Below, piece after piece: positions 43,714 through 53,014 of a DNA stretch of 64,000 bases. The DNA comes from Rhizobium pisi (lineage in GTDB: Bacteria > Pseudomonadota > Alphaproteobacteria > Rhizobiales > Rhizobiaceae): NCBI RefSeq assembly GCF_003938655.1, contig NZ_RJJT01000021.1, positions 1-64,000 on the forward strand, given 5' to 3'. A program made the position numbers and the translations under genes. Within the stretch, counting starts at the first letter, position 1. Each line of letters opens with the position of its first letter. The notes beneath the pieces were generated by a model. It made no database searches. It was not told the DNA's origin and saw nothing but the letters and a program-made list of their open reading frames with translations.

Positions 43714-43938
43714 ATGGCCGAACATCATACCGGACCGGTCGAGACCGGCGCGCCGATGGATTACAAGGAACATGAGCAGACCTACAACATGTTCATTGCC
43801 GGCACGAAATACGGCTCGATGCTTCTCATCGTCCTCCTGCTTGCCATGACCGCCGGTTTCTTCGGCGGCGCCGGTCTTCTCGGTGGCCTTTTCGTCTTCA
43901 TCATTCTTCTTGCCGTCGGCATCGCCCTGTTCCGCTGA
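43714..43938 (+). CDS. aa3-type cytochrome c oxidase subunit IV
   Basis: A 74-residue protein: a hydrophilic N terminus (MDYKEHEQTYNMFIAGTKYG, residues 15-34) is followed by one or two hydrophobic helices to the C-terminal FR. This is the small bacterial subunit IV (PF07835) that packs against the aa3 terminal oxidase. AGGGAGACGA precedes the ATG. In many alphaproteobacteria this gene sits directly before the transhydrogenase genes, as here. Confidence 0.85.
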   Translation: MAEHHTGPVETGAPMDYKEHEQTYNMFIAGTKYGSMLLIVLLLAMTAGFFGGAGLLGGLFVFIILLAVGIALFR

Positions 43939-44094
43939 TCGCGTAGATTCAGAGGGTCAGAGCGTCCTTTGCGCGTCCGAAAGGCCGCACGGCGCTCTGA
44001 GGGGAGGAGAAGCTTCTCCGAAGCTTTGTGAATAAGGTGCTTGGCCTGCGCGGGGGAGCCTGCGGCGGTCTGGCTGACCCGGAGGAGGGGGCAG

Positions 44095-45243
44095 TTGGGC
44101 AATATTGTTTTCGTTGCGAGGGAACTCACGGACGGGGAGACGCGCGTCGCCGCCTCTCCCGAGACCGTGAAGAAGATGAAGAGCTTTGGCTTCGACGTCG
44201 TCGTCGAAGCCGGCGCCGGTGTGCCGTCACGCATTCCGGACGCCGAGTTCGAGGCCGCGGGCGCCAGAATCGGCAGTTTTGCCGATGCCATCTCCGCCGA
44301 TGTGGTGCTGAAGGTGCGCCGTCCGAGCGCATCGGAGATCGCGGGCTATAAGAGCGGCGCCGTGGTCATCGCCGTCATGGACCCCTATGGCAATGACGAA
44401 GCGATCGCGGCCCTGGCAAGCGCCGGGCTTTCGGCATTCGCGATGGAGCTGATGCCGCGCATCACCCGCGCCCAGTCCATGGATGTGCTTTCGTCCCAGG
44501 CCAATCTCGCCGGCTACCAGGCCGTCATCGAGGCGGCTGGTGTCTATGACCGCGCCATGCCGATGATGATGACGGCGGCAGGCACCGTGCCGGCCGCCAA
44601 GGTCTTCGTCATGGGCGCCGGCGTCGCGGGCCTTCAGGCGATCGCGACTGCGCGTCGCCTCGGCGCGGCAGTGTCGGCCACCGACGTCCGCCCCGCCGCC
44701 AAGGAACAGGTCGCCTCGCTTGGCGCCAAGTTCATCGCCGTCGAAGACGACGAGTTCAAGGCCGCGGAAACGGCCGGCGGTTATGCCAAGGAGATGTCTG
44801 CTGATTATCAGGCGAAGCAGGCAGCCCTCGTGGCCGAACATATCGCCAAGCAGGACATCGTCATCACGACCGCGCTCATTCCCGGTCGCGCCGCGCCGCG
44901 GCTCGTTTCGCGCGCCATGCTCGCCTCGATGAAGCCGGGTGCGGTCGCCGTCGACCTCGCGGTCGAGCGCGGCGGCAATATCGAAGGCGTCGTCGCCGGC
45001 GAGATCGCCGATGTCGATGGCGTCAGGGTGATCGGTTTCGCCAATATGCCGGGCCGGGTCGCGGCCAGCGCTTCGGCGCTCTACGCCAAGAACCTCGTCA
45101 CCTTCCTCGAGACCATGGTCAACAAGGAAAGCCGGAGCGTCGTCGTCAATCTCGACGACGAGCTCGTCAAGGCAACGATGCTGACCTATGCCGGCGACGT
45201 TGTTCATCCCGCCTTCGGCGGCGCGAAGAAGGGAGACAACTGA
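44095..45243 (+). CDS. pntAA: NAD(P) transhydrogenase subunit alpha, part 1
   Basis: A 382-residue soluble subunit (domain I, NAD(H)-binding) of the proton-translocating transhydrogenase. Features are ARELTDGETRVAASPETV at the N terminus, RAQSMDVLSSQANLAGYQAV, the dinucleotide motif VFVMGAGVAGLQAIATARRLG and KPGAVAVDLAVERGGN. I place the start at the TTG at 44095, 4 bases after GGAGGAGGGG, because it gives the family start GNIVFVARE; no ATG fits. It overlaps pntAB by one base. Confidence 0.93.
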   Translation: MGNIVFVARELTDGETRVAASPETVKKMKSFGFDVVVEAGAGVPSRIPDAEFEAAGARIGSFADAISADVVLKVRRPSASEIAGYKSGAVVIAVMDPYGNDEAIAALASAGLSAFAMELMPRITRAQSMDVLSSQANLAGYQAVIEAAGVYDRAMPMMMTAAGTVPAAKVFVMGAGVAGLQAIATARRLGAAVSATDVRPAAKEQVASLGAKFIAVEDDEFKAAETAGGYAKEMSADYQAKQAALVAEHIAKQDIVITTALIPGRAAPRLVSRAMLASMKPGAVAVDLAVERGGNIEGVVAGEIADVDGVRVIGFANMPGRVAASASALYAKNLVTFLETMVNKESRSVVVNLDDELVKATMLTYAGDVVHPAFGGAKKGDN

Positions 45244-45641
45244 TGGCCAGTGAAGCAATGGACAAAGCGCTGGAGCAGCTCGATCAGGCCGTGACCGCCG
45301 TGATCACGGCGGCGGCGCAGGCGCCGGAAGCCGCAAGCGCCGCGACCGGCGGAGCGATCGATCCCTTCGTCTTCCAGCTCGCGATCTTCGTATTGTCGAT
45401 CTTCGTCGGCTATTACGTCGTATGGTCGGTGACGCCGGCTCTGCATACGCCGCTGATGGCCGTCACCAATGCGATCTCCTCCGTCATCGTCGTCGGCGCG
45501 CTTCTGGCGGTCGGCATCTCCACAAGCGGGCTCGCGACAGGCTTCGGTTTCGTCGCCCTGGTGCTCGTCTCGGTGAACATCTTCGGCGGCTTCCTCGTCA
45601 CGCAGCGCATGCTGGCGATGTACCGCAAGAAGGACAGGTGA
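45243..45641 (+). CDS. pntAB: NAD(P) transhydrogenase subunit alpha, part 2
   Basis: A 132-residue membrane subunit of the transhydrogenase. The N-terminal ~40 residues are hydrophilic, then come three to four helices with FVGYYVVWSVTPALHTPLM, the AISSVIVVGAL segment and NIFGGFLVTQRMLAMY. With PntB it forms the proton channel (domain II). The ATG shares one base with the pntAA stop, and pntB begins 8 bases downstream. Confidence 0.94.
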   Translation: MASEAMDKALEQLDQAVTAVITAAAQAPEAASAATGGAIDPFVFQLAIFVLSIFVGYYVVWSVTPALHTPLMAVTNAISSVIVVGALLAVGISTSGLATGFGFVALVLVSVNIFGGFLVTQRMLAMYRKKDR

Positions 45642-45648
45642 GAGACGG

Positions 45649-47043
45649 ATGACCAATATCGCAGCCTTCCTCTATCTCGTCTCCGGCGTCCTCTTTATCC
45701 TGGCGCTACGCGGCCTGTCGCATCCGGCCACCAGCCGCAAGGGCAATCTCTACGGCATGGTCGGCATGGGGATCGCCATCCTGACGACGCTGGTGCTGGC
45801 GACGCCCAGTTTCGGCGGCTTCGTGCTGATCATTCTGGGTCTTGCCATCGGCGGCAGCGTCGGCGCCTATATCGCCCGCACCATCGCCATGACCTCGATG
45901 CCGCAGCTCGTCGCGGGCTTCCATTCGCTGGTCGGTCTTGCCGCCGTGCTGGTCGCGGCGTCTGCGCTCTACACCCCAGGTTCCTTCGGCATCGGCGAAA
46001 TCGGCCATATTCACACCGAGGCGCGCATCGAGATGGCGCTTGGCGTCGCGATCGGCGCGCTGACCTTTACCGGATCGATCATTGCCTTCCTGAAGCTCGA
46101 CGGTCGCATGTCCGGCAAGCCGATCCTGCTGCCCTATCGGCACCTGATCAATGCGACCCTGCTGGTGCTGATCGTGCTCTTCATCATCGGTCTTGCCGCC
46201 ACCGAAAGCCATTTCGACTTCTGGGCGGTGGTGGCATTGTCGCTGGCGCTCGGCGTTCTGCTGATCGTGCCGATCGGCGGAGCCGATATGCCCGTCGTCG
46301 TCTCGATGCTGAATTCCTATTCCGGTTGGGCTGCGGCCGGCATCGGCTTTACGCTCGGCAATCTGGCGCTGATCATCACCGGTGCGCTCGTCGGTTCTTC
46401 GGGCGCGATCCTCTCCTACATCATGTGCAAGGGCATGAACCGCTCCTTTGTCTCCGTCATCCTCGGCGGTTTCGGCGGCGAAACGGCGTCCGGCGGACCC
46501 GACACGTCGGACAGGACGGTCAAGCTCGGCTCGGCGGAGGATGCGGCCTATCTGATGGCGAATGCGTCGAAGGTCATCATCGTGCCCGGATATGGCATGG
46601 CGGTCGCCCAGGCCCAGCATGCGCTGCGTGAACTCGCCGACAATCTCAAGAAGAACGGCGTCGAAGTGAAATATGCGATCCACCCGGTCGCAGGCCGCAT
46701 GCCCGGCCACATGAACGTGCTGCTCGCGGAAGCCAATGTTCCCTATGACGAGGTCTTCGAGCTCGAGGACATCAATTCGGAATTCGCTCAGGCCGACGTC
46801 GCCTATGTCATCGGCGCAAACGACGTCACCAATCCGGCGGCACGCGACGACAAGACCTCACCGATCTACGGCATGCCGATCATCGACGTCGACCGGGCAA
46901 AGACCTGCCTCTTCGTCAAACGCTCGCTCGGCTCGGGTTATGCCGGCATCGACAACACGCTGTTCTACAAGGACGGCACGATGATGCTGCTCGGCGACGC
47001 GAAGAAGATGACTGAGGATATCAACAAGGCGATTGCGCATTGA
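45649..47043 (+). CDS. pntB: NAD(P) transhydrogenase subunit beta
   Basis: A 464-residue protein: about eight N-terminal membrane helices (domain II, proton channel) and a C-terminal NADP(H)-binding domain III (from about residue 290: VIIVPGYGMAVAQAQHAL, HPVAGRMPGHMNVLLAEA, VIGANDVTNPAARDD). It completes the enzyme that uses proton flow to reduce NADP+ with NADH. GAGAGACGG precedes the ATG. Confidence 0.96.
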   Translation: MTNIAAFLYLVSGVLFILALRGLSHPATSRKGNLYGMVGMGIAILTTLVLATPSFGGFVLIILGLAIGGSVGAYIARTIAMTSMPQLVAGFHSLVGLAAVLVAASALYTPGSFGIGEIGHIHTEARIEMALGVAIGALTFTGSIIAFLKLDGRMSGKPILLPYRHLINATLLVLIVLFIIGLAATESHFDFWAVVALSLALGVLLIVPIGGADMPVVVSMLNSYSGWAAAGIGFTLGNLALIITGALVGSSGAILSYIMCKGMNRSFVSVILGGFGGETASGGPDTSDRTVKLGSAEDAAYLMANASKVIIVPGYGMAVAQAQHALRELADNLKKNGVEVKYAIHPVAGRMPGHMNVLLAEANVPYDEVFELEDINSEFAQADVAYVIGANDVTNPAARDDKTSPIYGMPIIDVDRAKTCLFVKRSLGSGYAGIDNTLFYKDGTMMLLGDAKKMTEDINKAIAH

Positions 47044-47107
47044 TCGACGCAGATACAGCCACCCTCGGGCGGCTGTTCGATTCAGATCGGGTGCTGGTCG
47101 GCGTCTA

Positions 47108-47590
47108 TTATATCTCGCCCGGCACGAGCGTCATCTTCTCGACGCCGATCGCCAGGTTAAGACCTTCCTGGGCCTGGACGTTTAACGGCTGAAGCATGAA
47201 AGCCTTGTCGGTGCCGCCGGCGATCACCTTGGCGCCGGCGCCCGCGCCGAAACTCGCATCGGCGCCGATCCCGTAATATTCGCCGGCAAGGGCGAATTGC
47301 GGAACATTCGTGCCGGTCTTTGCCAGCACCTGCCAGATCATCACGCTCTTGCCGGTCTGGCCGATATCAAGGCCGAACTTCTCGATCTTGCCGGCATAAA
47401 CCGCCTTTGCGCCGCCGGCGGCCGGCGTATAGGTGCAGATGAGATTCTTCTGCGAGGTGACGATCAAGCCCTGGCCGCCATCCGATCCGCAGACGAGACG
47501 GCCAAGCGTGACATAGTCTTCCGCGCCCGCCGGGCCTACCCAGGCTGCGGCCGCCAGGGCCACGGCTGCGATCATACTTTGCTTGAACAT
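47108..47590 (-). CDS. DUF992 domain-containing exported protein
   Basis: A 160-residue protein with a signal peptide of about 24 residues (SMIAAVALAAAAWVGPAGA, then EDYVTLG). The DUF992 pattern includes a CG...C pair (VCGSDGGQGLIV, NLICTYTPAAGG), EKFGLDIG and LAGEYYGIGADASFGAG. The family is periplasmic and of unknown role, common in rhizobia. GGAGAAAGACC precedes the ATG at 47590. It is convergent with pntB, 64 bases away. Confidence 0.82.
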   Translation of the reverse strand: MFKQSMIAAVALAAAAWVGPAGAEDYVTLGRLVCGSDGGQGLIVTSQKNLICTYTPAAGGAKAVYAGKIEKFGLDIGQTGKSVMIWQVLAKTGTNVPQFALAGEYYGIGADASFGAGAGAKVIAGGTDKAFMLQPLNVQAQEGLNLAIGVEKMTLVPGEI

Positions 47591-47647
47591 GGTCTTTCTC
47601 CTTTGGAATGACCTGTCCGAAACGAGTGCAGATGGCGATTGTTCCTG

Positions 47648-47742
47648 AAGCATGTCGCGCAAACTGTGCGGCGGTTTTGCGCAAAGACATGCGAAAAACA
47701 CTTAAAGTGCGGCAAGTGAACCTGAAGGATCGCGGCGCGCTT
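47648..47742 (+). repeat. Hairpin repeat (AAGCATGTCGC family), copy 3
   Basis: AAGCATGTCGCGCAAACT, then GCGGTTTTGCGCAAAGACAT, then the second block AAAGTGCGGCAAGTGAACCT closing GGCGCGCTT. It is about 95 bp and same-strand with copy 2. It lies between the DUF992 gene start and the stop of the histidine kinase (47746), within 3 bases of that stop. Confidence 0.78.
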
Positions 47743-47745
47743 GAG

Positions 47746-49398
47746 TTACTCCCGCTCCAGCGTGTTGCGCTGCGCCGTCAGCACCCACAACAGGCCTTCG
47801 GGTCGGTAATCGACCTCCACCGTGCCGCGAAAGGCAGCGGCGGCATGAGCCTTGATAACGGTTGTGCCGAAGCCCGAGCGCGATGGCTCCACGACCGGCG
47901 GGCCGCCGCTCTCCTCCCAGCTGAAGCGAAGCAGCGCCTCCGGCTTGTCTTCCTCCCTGACATCTCGCCATTGGAAGCGGACACGGCCCTGTGGCACGGA
48001 GAGCGCGCCGTATTTCACCGAGTTGGTGGCAAGTTCGTGCAAGGCAAGGCCGAGATTCTGTACGGCATCCGGTTTCAGCACGAAATCTTCGCCGCTGATT
48101 TCTATCTGCTCGCGTGATTGCGGGAAGGCCTGCAGATGGATGTCGACGACCCGCCGCAGCGACACACCTCCCCATTGCTCGCTGGTCAGGAGCTCGATCG
48201 AGCGCACGAGCCCCTGGAGGCGATCGGAGACGGCGGCACTGAAGCTCTCGACGCTGTCGGCCTGCTTGGCGAGCTGGCGCATCATTGCCTGGGTGAGCGT
48301 CAGGAGATTCTTGGTGCGGTGAACGAGTTCGTGCATGACGAAGCGCAGCCGATCCTCGGTCTGGCTGCGATCGAAGGAAGCGTTCGAAAGGGCGATTGCC
48401 ACCTGGTTCGCCTCGATGACGCTGGTCTCGACCGGCGAGACAATGTGGCCCTCGCCCATGCGGTTTGCCATGTCGGCGATCTCGCGGATGGTGGTGCGCA
48501 CCTGCCTTGCGACGGCATAGGCGCCCAGCACGGCGACGAGCACCAGTGCGACGCCGCCGATGATGAGGAAGCGCCAGGTGCTGAGGATCGAAGCCTGGGC
48601 GATCGGTCCCCAGATCACCGTCTTCCACGACCAGCCGGGGATCTTGGCATAACCAAGCAACATGTGCGGCATGATCGCCTCGTCCTGGAAGACGCCGCGG
48701 GAAGCGGTCAGCGCCGGCAGGATGCGCCGGTCGAAGGGCGTGCCGGGCTCGAGATGGGTGGGGCCTGTGGAGGCGACGATGTGTCCGCTCTGGTCAACGA
48801 CGGCGGCCGACCAGCCTGATGCAAGGCCCTCGGTCGTCACGAGCTTGCCCAGATCCCTGGCGTCCTGCGTGATGATGAGGGCTGCGACCCGATCGTCGGC
48901 TCGCGGCAGGGTGACGTTGTAGACCCAGTCGCCGCTGATCCGCCCGCGGAAGACGTCGGAAGCCTCGATGCGGCCGGAGGCCATGGCCGACTCGAGCGCA
49001 GGAATGTTCGCCACCTTGTCGAGCGGCGTGCCGAATGCCCGGCGCGTGTTCAGGAGTTGCTGCCCGCTGCGGTCGACGGCGATGACGAACATCGTATTGT
49101 CGCGCAGGGCCGTTTCCGTGCGCTCGTGGAAGGCCGCGAGGTTGCCGTTTTCCAGCTCCGGCGAGCTCGACAGCAGCCGCAGTGTCGTTGCCATATCCTG
49201 AAGCTGGCGGTCGATGATGCGTGAGAGGGCAAGCGCATCCTGCGCCGTCTCGCGCTTCAGCGTCGAACGCTGGTTGTCCTCCAGCTGCAGCAGAAGCAGC
49301 GCCACGAAGGCGAAGATCGGCAGTGCGATCGCCACCGCCATGGCGACGAGATAGGTGCCGATCGAGGCCTTGGGAAAGAACAGCGCGACGATCTTCAT
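47746..49398 (-). CDS. HWE-family sensor histidine kinase
   Basis: A 550-residue membrane kinase. TM1 is at about 14-38, an extracytoplasmic Cache-like sensor at 45-265, TM2 at 273-296, then a HAMP-like linker. The HWE kinase has the phosphorylated His360 in ELVHRTKNLL, the N-box HELATNSVKYGAL near 454-466, and the W-E pair in FSWEESGGPPV (Trp494). HWE kinases often act in general stress or light responses. No response regulator is adjacent, so its partner is elsewhere. The C terminus ends beside a repeat element. Confidence 0.9.
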   Translation of the reverse strand: MKIVALFFPKASIGTYLVAMAVAIALPIFAFVALLLLQLEDNQRSTLKRETAQDALALSRIIDRQLQDMATTLRLLSSSPELENGNLAAFHERTETALRDNTMFVIAVDRSGQQLLNTRRAFGTPLDKVANIPALESAMASGRIEASDVFRGRISGDWVYNVTLPRADDRVAALIITQDARDLGKLVTTEGLASGWSAAVVDQSGHIVASTGPTHLEPGTPFDRRILPALTASRGVFQDEAIMPHMLLGYAKIPGWSWKTVIWGPIAQASILSTWRFLIIGGVALVLVAVLGAYAVARQVRTTIREIADMANRMGEGHIVSPVETSVIEANQVAIALSNASFDRSQTEDRLRFVMHELVHRTKNLLTLTQAMMRQLAKQADSVESFSAAVSDRLQGLVRSIELLTSEQWGGVSLRRVVDIHLQAFPQSREQIEISGEDFVLKPDAVQNLGLALHELATNSVKYGALSVPQGRVRFQWRDVREEDKPEALLRFSWEESGGPPVVEPSRSGFGTTVIKAHAAAAFRGTVEVDYRPEGLLWVLTAQRNTLERE

Positions 49399-49779
49399 CT
49401 ATTGCGCCATATCGCATACGCGTAGCCCGCAACAGTTTTCGCTTGCGGTTGGGAAAGCAAAGATCCGCATCTCTCGCAAACCGCCCTCGACAGGTTTTCG
49501 GACGCCCGATAGCAGGCTTATGTTAGGGGGAGCAAGAGCTGGTTGCAACATACTATGACATGTTGCTGAGGACGGCGGTCGTTTTCGGCGCGCCTTTTGA
49601 CGCGGCGGGCCTGCCTTCACGGCAAGACCGTAGCCTCCGGACTGCACCGGATCGAGGATGCTTTGAAGGGCGCCGCCGGAAGATTCCATTGAATTGACGG
49701 GAGCGGCACCCCCAAAGGGCGGCCGTTGCCGCAAGCGGCTGTCGTGGGCGGCTGATGCTCCGGCCGCCCTCCGATATCC
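49399..49779. other. 381-base intergenic interval
   Basis: Between the TPR lipoprotein stop and the histidine kinase start, both on the minus strand. CGGCCGCCC (49761-49769) and GGGCGGCCG (49717-49725) could form a long hairpin ending the TPR transcript. The part near 49399-49560 should hold the kinase promoter, but I see no clear motif and no convincing gene. Confidence 0.5.
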
Positions 49780-50646
49780 TTAGCCGGCTGAGGCGCCGAC
49801 ACGAGCCAGGCCGTCGCGAGCCGGCTGGTATTTGGGATCGAGGCCGACGGCGTGGCGATAGGAGCGAGCGGCCTTCGCCTTGTCGCCGCGGCGTTCGTAG
49901 ACGAGCGCCTGGTTGGCCCAGGATTCGGCGATGTTGCCGTTGAGCTCGATCGCGTGGTTGAAATCGGCAAAGGCGTTGTCGTCGTCGTTCATCGCGATAT
50001 AGGAAATGCCGCGACCATTATAAGGTTCGGGCGAATTCGGCGCGAGCGAGATCGCCTTCGAGAAATCGTCGATCGCCTTATCCTGCTGATTGCGCTTCTG
50101 GTAGATCAGACCGCGATTGTGATAGGCGCGGCCATCGGTGGTGCCGAGCTGGATCGCCTTGCTGAAATCGTTGAAGGCCGGATCGTCCTGGCCGGCCATG
50201 CGATAGACATTGCCGCGGCCGATATAGGCGACGTCATAGCTCGGATTAATCTGCAGGGCGGCGTTGTAATCGGCAATCGCCTGCTGCTGCTGACCCATGT
50301 TGCGATAGACGAGGGCGCGGTTGGCGTAGGCCTGGAAGAAACGCGGATTGATCTGCAACGCCGTGTTGAAATCGTTCAGTGCCTGGCGGAACTGGCCGGC
50401 GCGGCCATAGGCGGAACCGCGGACGTTATACCCTTCCGGATCTTTCGGATTGGCGTTGATAACGGCCGTTAGCGAAGCAATGTTCTCTTCCGAACCCTGC
50501 GCCTTGTCGATGTGGATCACGGCATCCGAGGTGGACGTCGTGTCGCAGCCGGCGAGACCGAACATCGCAGCCAGCGCCAAAGCGGGCAGGAACGCGGTTT
50601 TCTGCAAGCGCGACGCGCGGGATGGATTGAAGGTGGTAACAGCCAT
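49780..50646 (-). CDS. TPR repeat lipoprotein
   Basis: A 288-residue lipoprotein. A signal sequence ends in lipobox LAGC with Cys34. The mature part is six to seven tandem TPR units of 34 residues; recognisable ones begin GYNVRGSAYGRAGQFRQALN, AYANRALVYRNMGQQQQAIA, AYIGRGNVYRMAGQDDPAFN and AYHNRGLIYQKRNQQDKAID. The start at 50646 follows AAAGCGAG. TPR lipoproteins scaffold envelope complexes (compare NlpI), but the partner is unknown. Confidence 0.87.
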   Translation of the reverse strand: MAVTTFNPSRASRLQKTAFLPALALAAMFGLAGCDTTSTSDAVIHIDKAQGSEENIASLTAVINANPKDPEGYNVRGSAYGRAGQFRQALNDFNTALQINPRFFQAYANRALVYRNMGQQQQAIADYNAALQINPSYDVAYIGRGNVYRMAGQDDPAFNDFSKAIQLGTTDGRAYHNRGLIYQKRNQQDKAIDDFSKAISLAPNSPEPYNGRGISYIAMNDDDNAFADFNHAIELNGNIAESWANQALVYERRGDKAKAARSYRHAVGLDPKYQPARDGLARVGASAG

Positions 50647-50781
50647 TCGGGCTCGCTTTCCCCATGCGGCATATCCGGTTTGCGGATATGCGTTCTTCAG
50701 CGGCAAAACTAAAAAGGCGGCGGCGAACCTATCGCCCCCGCCACAATGCATCTGAAAACGTCGAAAAAACGACGGCAACGC

Positions 50782-50994
50782 TCAGCGTGCGACCAGACCT
50801 TCGCGCTGGGCGCGCTTGCGGGCCAGCTTGCGAACGCGGCGAACAGCTTCAGCCTTTTCGCGAGCACGCTTCTGCGACGGCTTCTCGTAGTAGTCGCGCA
50901 TCTTCATTTCGCGGAAAATGCCTTCGCGCTGCATCTTCTTCTTGAGAGCGCGGAGAGCCTGATCGACATTGTTATCGCGGACAAGTACCTGCAC
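50782..50994 (-). CDS. rpsU: 30S ribosomal protein S21
   Basis: A 70-residue small-subunit protein: QVLVRDNNVDQALRALKKKM at the N terminus, FREMKMRDYYEKPSQKRARE in the middle and a basic tail. The GTG at 50994 gives the usual rhizobial N terminus (MQVLVRDNN); a GTG at 51003, nearer to the AAAGGAA, would add three residues. It is a single gene. Confidence 0.95.
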   Translation of the reverse strand: MQVLVRDNNVDQALRALKKKMQREGIFREMKMRDYYEKPSQKRAREKAEAVRRVRKLARKRAQREGLVAR

Positions 50995-51172
50995 GAGAAT
51001 CACGTTCCTTTGGTTGGTTGATGCCTGAGGCGGCGCAGCGCCAGGGGCAAAAAAATAACGTTCGCGCGGCCGCAGCCTTGCGATTGGTGATGCGGGATAG
51101 CAGATCAGGTACGGGAAGTCCAGATGGATATGGGAAGGCGGCCGGAAAAATCACACCTCGCCCTATATCCGG

Positions 51173-52792
51173 TTACGATCCGGGGGTTTCGGGCTGGGCT
51201 TCGTCCAGCGCGGCAATCGCCTCCTTGAGCGCTGTCCGGACCCGCAGCCGGTCGGCAGGCTCCAGCCGGCTCATATCCAGATGCAGGTCGAGCCCGGAGA
51301 GATGCTCGCTGAGAACGCGGCTCTTGTGGTCGGCGCCGAGCGTCAGCCCGTCGACGGCATAAGGCACGATTTCGCGCTGTATACCCTTCATCGTGATCGG
51401 CGGCAGGGGATGGGCGTCGACGATTTCGTTCACCAGCGCATAGGTCTCGTAGCTGATGACGATTTCTCCGCCCCGGGCGATCGATTGCAGACGAGCGGCG
51501 AGATTGGCCTCCGCTCCGATGATCGTATAGTCCATCCGGTCGTTGCTGCCAAAATTGCCGACGTTGCAATAGCCGCTGTTGATTCCCATGCGCACGACGA
51601 AAGGCTCTTCAGTGCCGTTCCTGCGCCATCTGTCCTTGAGTTCGCCGAGACGGCGCTGCATGTCGACGGCCATGCGCAGGCATGCTTTCGCATCCTCCTC
51701 CGGTCCCTTGGTTTCCGGGTCGCCGAAGAAGACCAGCATCGCGTCGCCGATAAACTTGTCCACCGTGCCGCCATGCTCGAGCGCAATGTTCGACATTTCC
51801 GTCAGATATTCGTTGAGCATCTCCGTCAGGGCTTCGGGTTGCAGGCGCTCGGTGGTCGCCGTGAAATCCTTGATGTCGGAGAAGAAGATCGTCAGGCGCT
51901 TGCGCTCGGTATGGACGACGACGTCCTTCTGGCCGCTGAAGATGCTCTTGTAGATCTGCGGCGAGAGATAGCGCGAAATCTTCAGGGAAACGCTGGCGAG
52001 GAACTCGTTCGCCGCTTCCAGATCCCGGTTGGCGCTATGGATTGCGCGCGTCTGCTGCCGCTGGAGCGCGATGAAGCTGATGCCGATGACGGCGACGAAA
52101 AGGAAATAGCAGAGCAGGTATTTGAAGGCGAAGACATTGCTCGCATAGGGCTGCCTGATAATGACTTCCTGAATGCCGCGCACATCACCGACTTTCCAGT
52201 CGGTCTTCGGGCTTTCGGGGTGAGTATTGTGGCAGGCGACGCAGGCCTGGCCCATGACGACAGGGGTGATGAAGCGCAGCGTATCGGTCAATCCGACGCG
52301 GGTGAGGTCGTTCAGCGTCTGCTGCGGATTGGCGCGCAGGGCTGCGAGCGCTTGTCTCTCGAAGTCGTCGAGTTCGTGGGATGCGCGGCTCTTGAAGGGA
52401 AGATCGGAGACGAAGCGGTAGGTGATATTGGCCTGCTGCTCTTTAATGACGTCGCCGAGTTCCAGGGAAAGCGTGGCCGGCAGCGGGATGGCGCCTGGTA
52501 TATTCGCGTAATTGTGGGAGACGACCGTGCCTTCGATCGCGCCGCTGGCATGCGCGGCCAGAACGCGTCCCACGACATTCGCGGAATAATAGGCGCGGAT
52601 GCTCGATATCAGCGAACTCATGTCGCGCGCCTGACGCCGCAGCGTATTTCCCGAGAGATCGCTGATATCCAGCCAGACGGCAAGCGGCAGCCCTGCGAGC
52701 ATTGCCAGCACGACGACAATCAGCCAGTAGCCGCTCCGGCGCGCGACGGATTCGGAAATCAAGGCGACCCCTCGTTCTTCTCTGGAAAACAT
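51173..52792 (-). CDS. Class III nucleotide cyclase with a haem-motif (DUF3365-like) sensor domain
   Basis: A 539-residue protein. TM1 is at about 21-42 and an extracytoplasmic DUF3365/Tll0287-like domain at 45-218 carries CVACH at 184-188, a c-type haem-binding motif. TM2 is at 222-243, then a coiled linker and a cyclase domain at about 300-470. The cyclase has FFSDIKDFTATTERL (metal Asp residues), GDAMLVFFGDP, and GAEANLAARLQ (transition-state Asn and Arg). Inferred: cAMP synthesis set by redox or gas binding at a periplasmic haem. It is divergent from the CHASE2 cyclase. The start at 52792 is followed by an alternative TTG a few codons in. Confidence 0.88.
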   Translation of the reverse strand: MFSREERGVALISESVARRSGYWLIVVVLAMLAGLPLAVWLDISDLSGNTLRRQARDMSSLISSIRAYYSANVVGRVLAAHASGAIEGTVVSHNYANIPGAIPLPATLSLELGDVIKEQQANITYRFVSDLPFKSRASHELDDFERQALAALRANPQQTLNDLTRVGLTDTLRFITPVVMGQACVACHNTHPESPKTDWKVGDVRGIQEVIIRQPYASNVFAFKYLLCYFLFVAVIGISFIALQRQQTRAIHSANRDLEAANEFLASVSLKISRYLSPQIYKSIFSGQKDVVVHTERKRLTIFFSDIKDFTATTERLQPEALTEMLNEYLTEMSNIALEHGGTVDKFIGDAMLVFFGDPETKGPEEDAKACLRMAVDMQRRLGELKDRWRRNGTEEPFVVRMGINSGYCNVGNFGSNDRMDYTIIGAEANLAARLQSIARGGEIVISYETYALVNEIVDAHPLPPITMKGIQREIVPYAVDGLTLGADHKSRVLSEHLSGLDLHLDMSRLEPADRLRVRTALKEAIAALDEAQPETPGS

Positions 52793-53014
52793 CCGACTTT
52801 CGATCGCTACAAGAACATTTCGCCGCGTGCCCGGCAAGATCGAAGCCCTGTCATCCCGGCAAAAGGCCAGTCGAAACCGGAAGTGTCGCACGGCAGGCCG
52901 AAAGAGAGGATCGGGACCTATCTGCGAATGGCGTTTGAAGCGAAAGCGGCGTAGCCTGTCTGCCGGCAGGAGCGGATCGCCCCGCCGGCCGCGGAGGGGA
53001 CTGCCGGTAAAATC

